Source: Liolophura sinensis (lineage: Eukaryota > Mollusca > Polyplacophora > Chitonida > Chitonidae). Taken from it: 64,000 bases of DNA. The notes under the pieces are model-generated. The model was not told the origin of the DNA. It saw only the letters and a program-made list of their open reading frames with translations, and ran no database searches. Within the stretch, counting starts at the first letter, position 1. Every line of letters starts with the position of its first letter. The stretch covers positions 31,961,979 through 32,025,978 of the forward strand of contig NC_088302.1 of NCBI RefSeq assembly GCF_032854445.1, read 5' to 3'. This document shows, piece by piece, positions 63,712-64,000 of the stretch. The translations under genes and the position numbers were made by a program.

Positions 63712-63988
63712 ACTTTTAAATCACTTGTTTAAAAGAGGAAGTTGTAACTTCCTCGCTTGGCGTTCAGCATGAAGTGGATAGTGCAACGACTGGTTGACCT
63801 GTATCAGTATAATGGCTCGGGCGGGGCGTCTCAGTGAAGCAGCACTAAATAAAAGAGCAGTGGAAATCCGTCCTGCAACAAGGAGGCACATTACACATAC
63901 ATGCACACTAAGGATTCCTTCGTCGTCATGTGACTGAAATATTGTTGAGTACGACGTTAAACCCCAAGTACTCACTCACTCACTCACT
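63712..63988 (+). mobile_element. SINE family B, head-truncated
   Basis: Begins GAAGTTGTAACTTCCTCGCT-TGGCGTTCAGC, then CGACTGGTTGACCTGTATCA, CTCAGTGAAGCAGCACTAAA, and tail ATTGTTGAGTACGACGTTAA-ACCCCAAG with CACTCACTCACTC. The domain GGATTACTTGCCTTCGGTAA is deleted. Confidence 0.9.
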
Positions 63989-64000
63989 CCTAAATCCCTT

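Overview
This is a stretch of an animal nuclear genome, most likely a mollusc or a close lophotrochozoan. It is AT-rich and its genes are split into many small exons with GT-AG introns. It is littered with tRNA-derived SINEs whose shared 3' end resembles the MetaSINE-type tail I associate with molluscs; the species itself cannot be named from this window. There are no prokaryotic features.

Three protein-coding genes can be reconstructed exon by exon, with reading phase kept across nearly every junction. (1) GEMIN5, minus strand, 21351 down to 2879: 16 exons giving residues 1-819, which is the double WD40 propeller plus the start of the charged linker. The C-terminal part lies off the left edge. 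(2) An SLC26-family anion transporter with a STAS domain, plus strand, 24413-41029: 16 exons forming one uninterrupted 767-residue frame. (3) MRPL22, a mitochondrial large-subunit ribosomal protein, plus strand, 50784-60647: six exons recognised and one phase mismatch left unresolved. GEMIN5 and MRPL22 are head-to-head neighbours in human (5q33.2), so the window appears to keep an old linkage with an SLC26 gene between them.

Between and inside the genes the DNA is mostly repeats. 1-2878: probable GEMIN5 intron with a 15-bp minisatellite. 2.9-21.4 kb: GEMIN5, with introns holding SINEs, MITE-like elements, a long foldback, a 60-nt G run and several minisatellites. 21.4-24.4 kb: head-to-head intergenic region. 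24.4-41 kb: SLC26, with a 96-bp tandem array on a splice donor, TA arrays, and a 3-kb minisatellite split by a 969-bp solo LTR. 41-50.8 kb: gene-poor, ending in a 2.8-kb 24/25-bp minisatellite just before MRPL22. 50.8-60.6 kb: MRPL22. 62.0-63.7 kb: a broken non-LTR retrotransposon cut off by a SINE.

The most unusual pattern is that three different tandem repeats, one in each gene, begin at or include an exon-intron 5' splice junction: GEMIN5 exon 1 (57 bp), SLC26 exon 5 (96 bp) and MRPL22 exon 3 (about 36 bp). The repeat therefore multiplies candidate splice donors, and in two cases these are spaced in whole codons and stay in frame. Exon limits were set by eye from GT-AG sites, phase and remembered family motifs, not by computed alignment.
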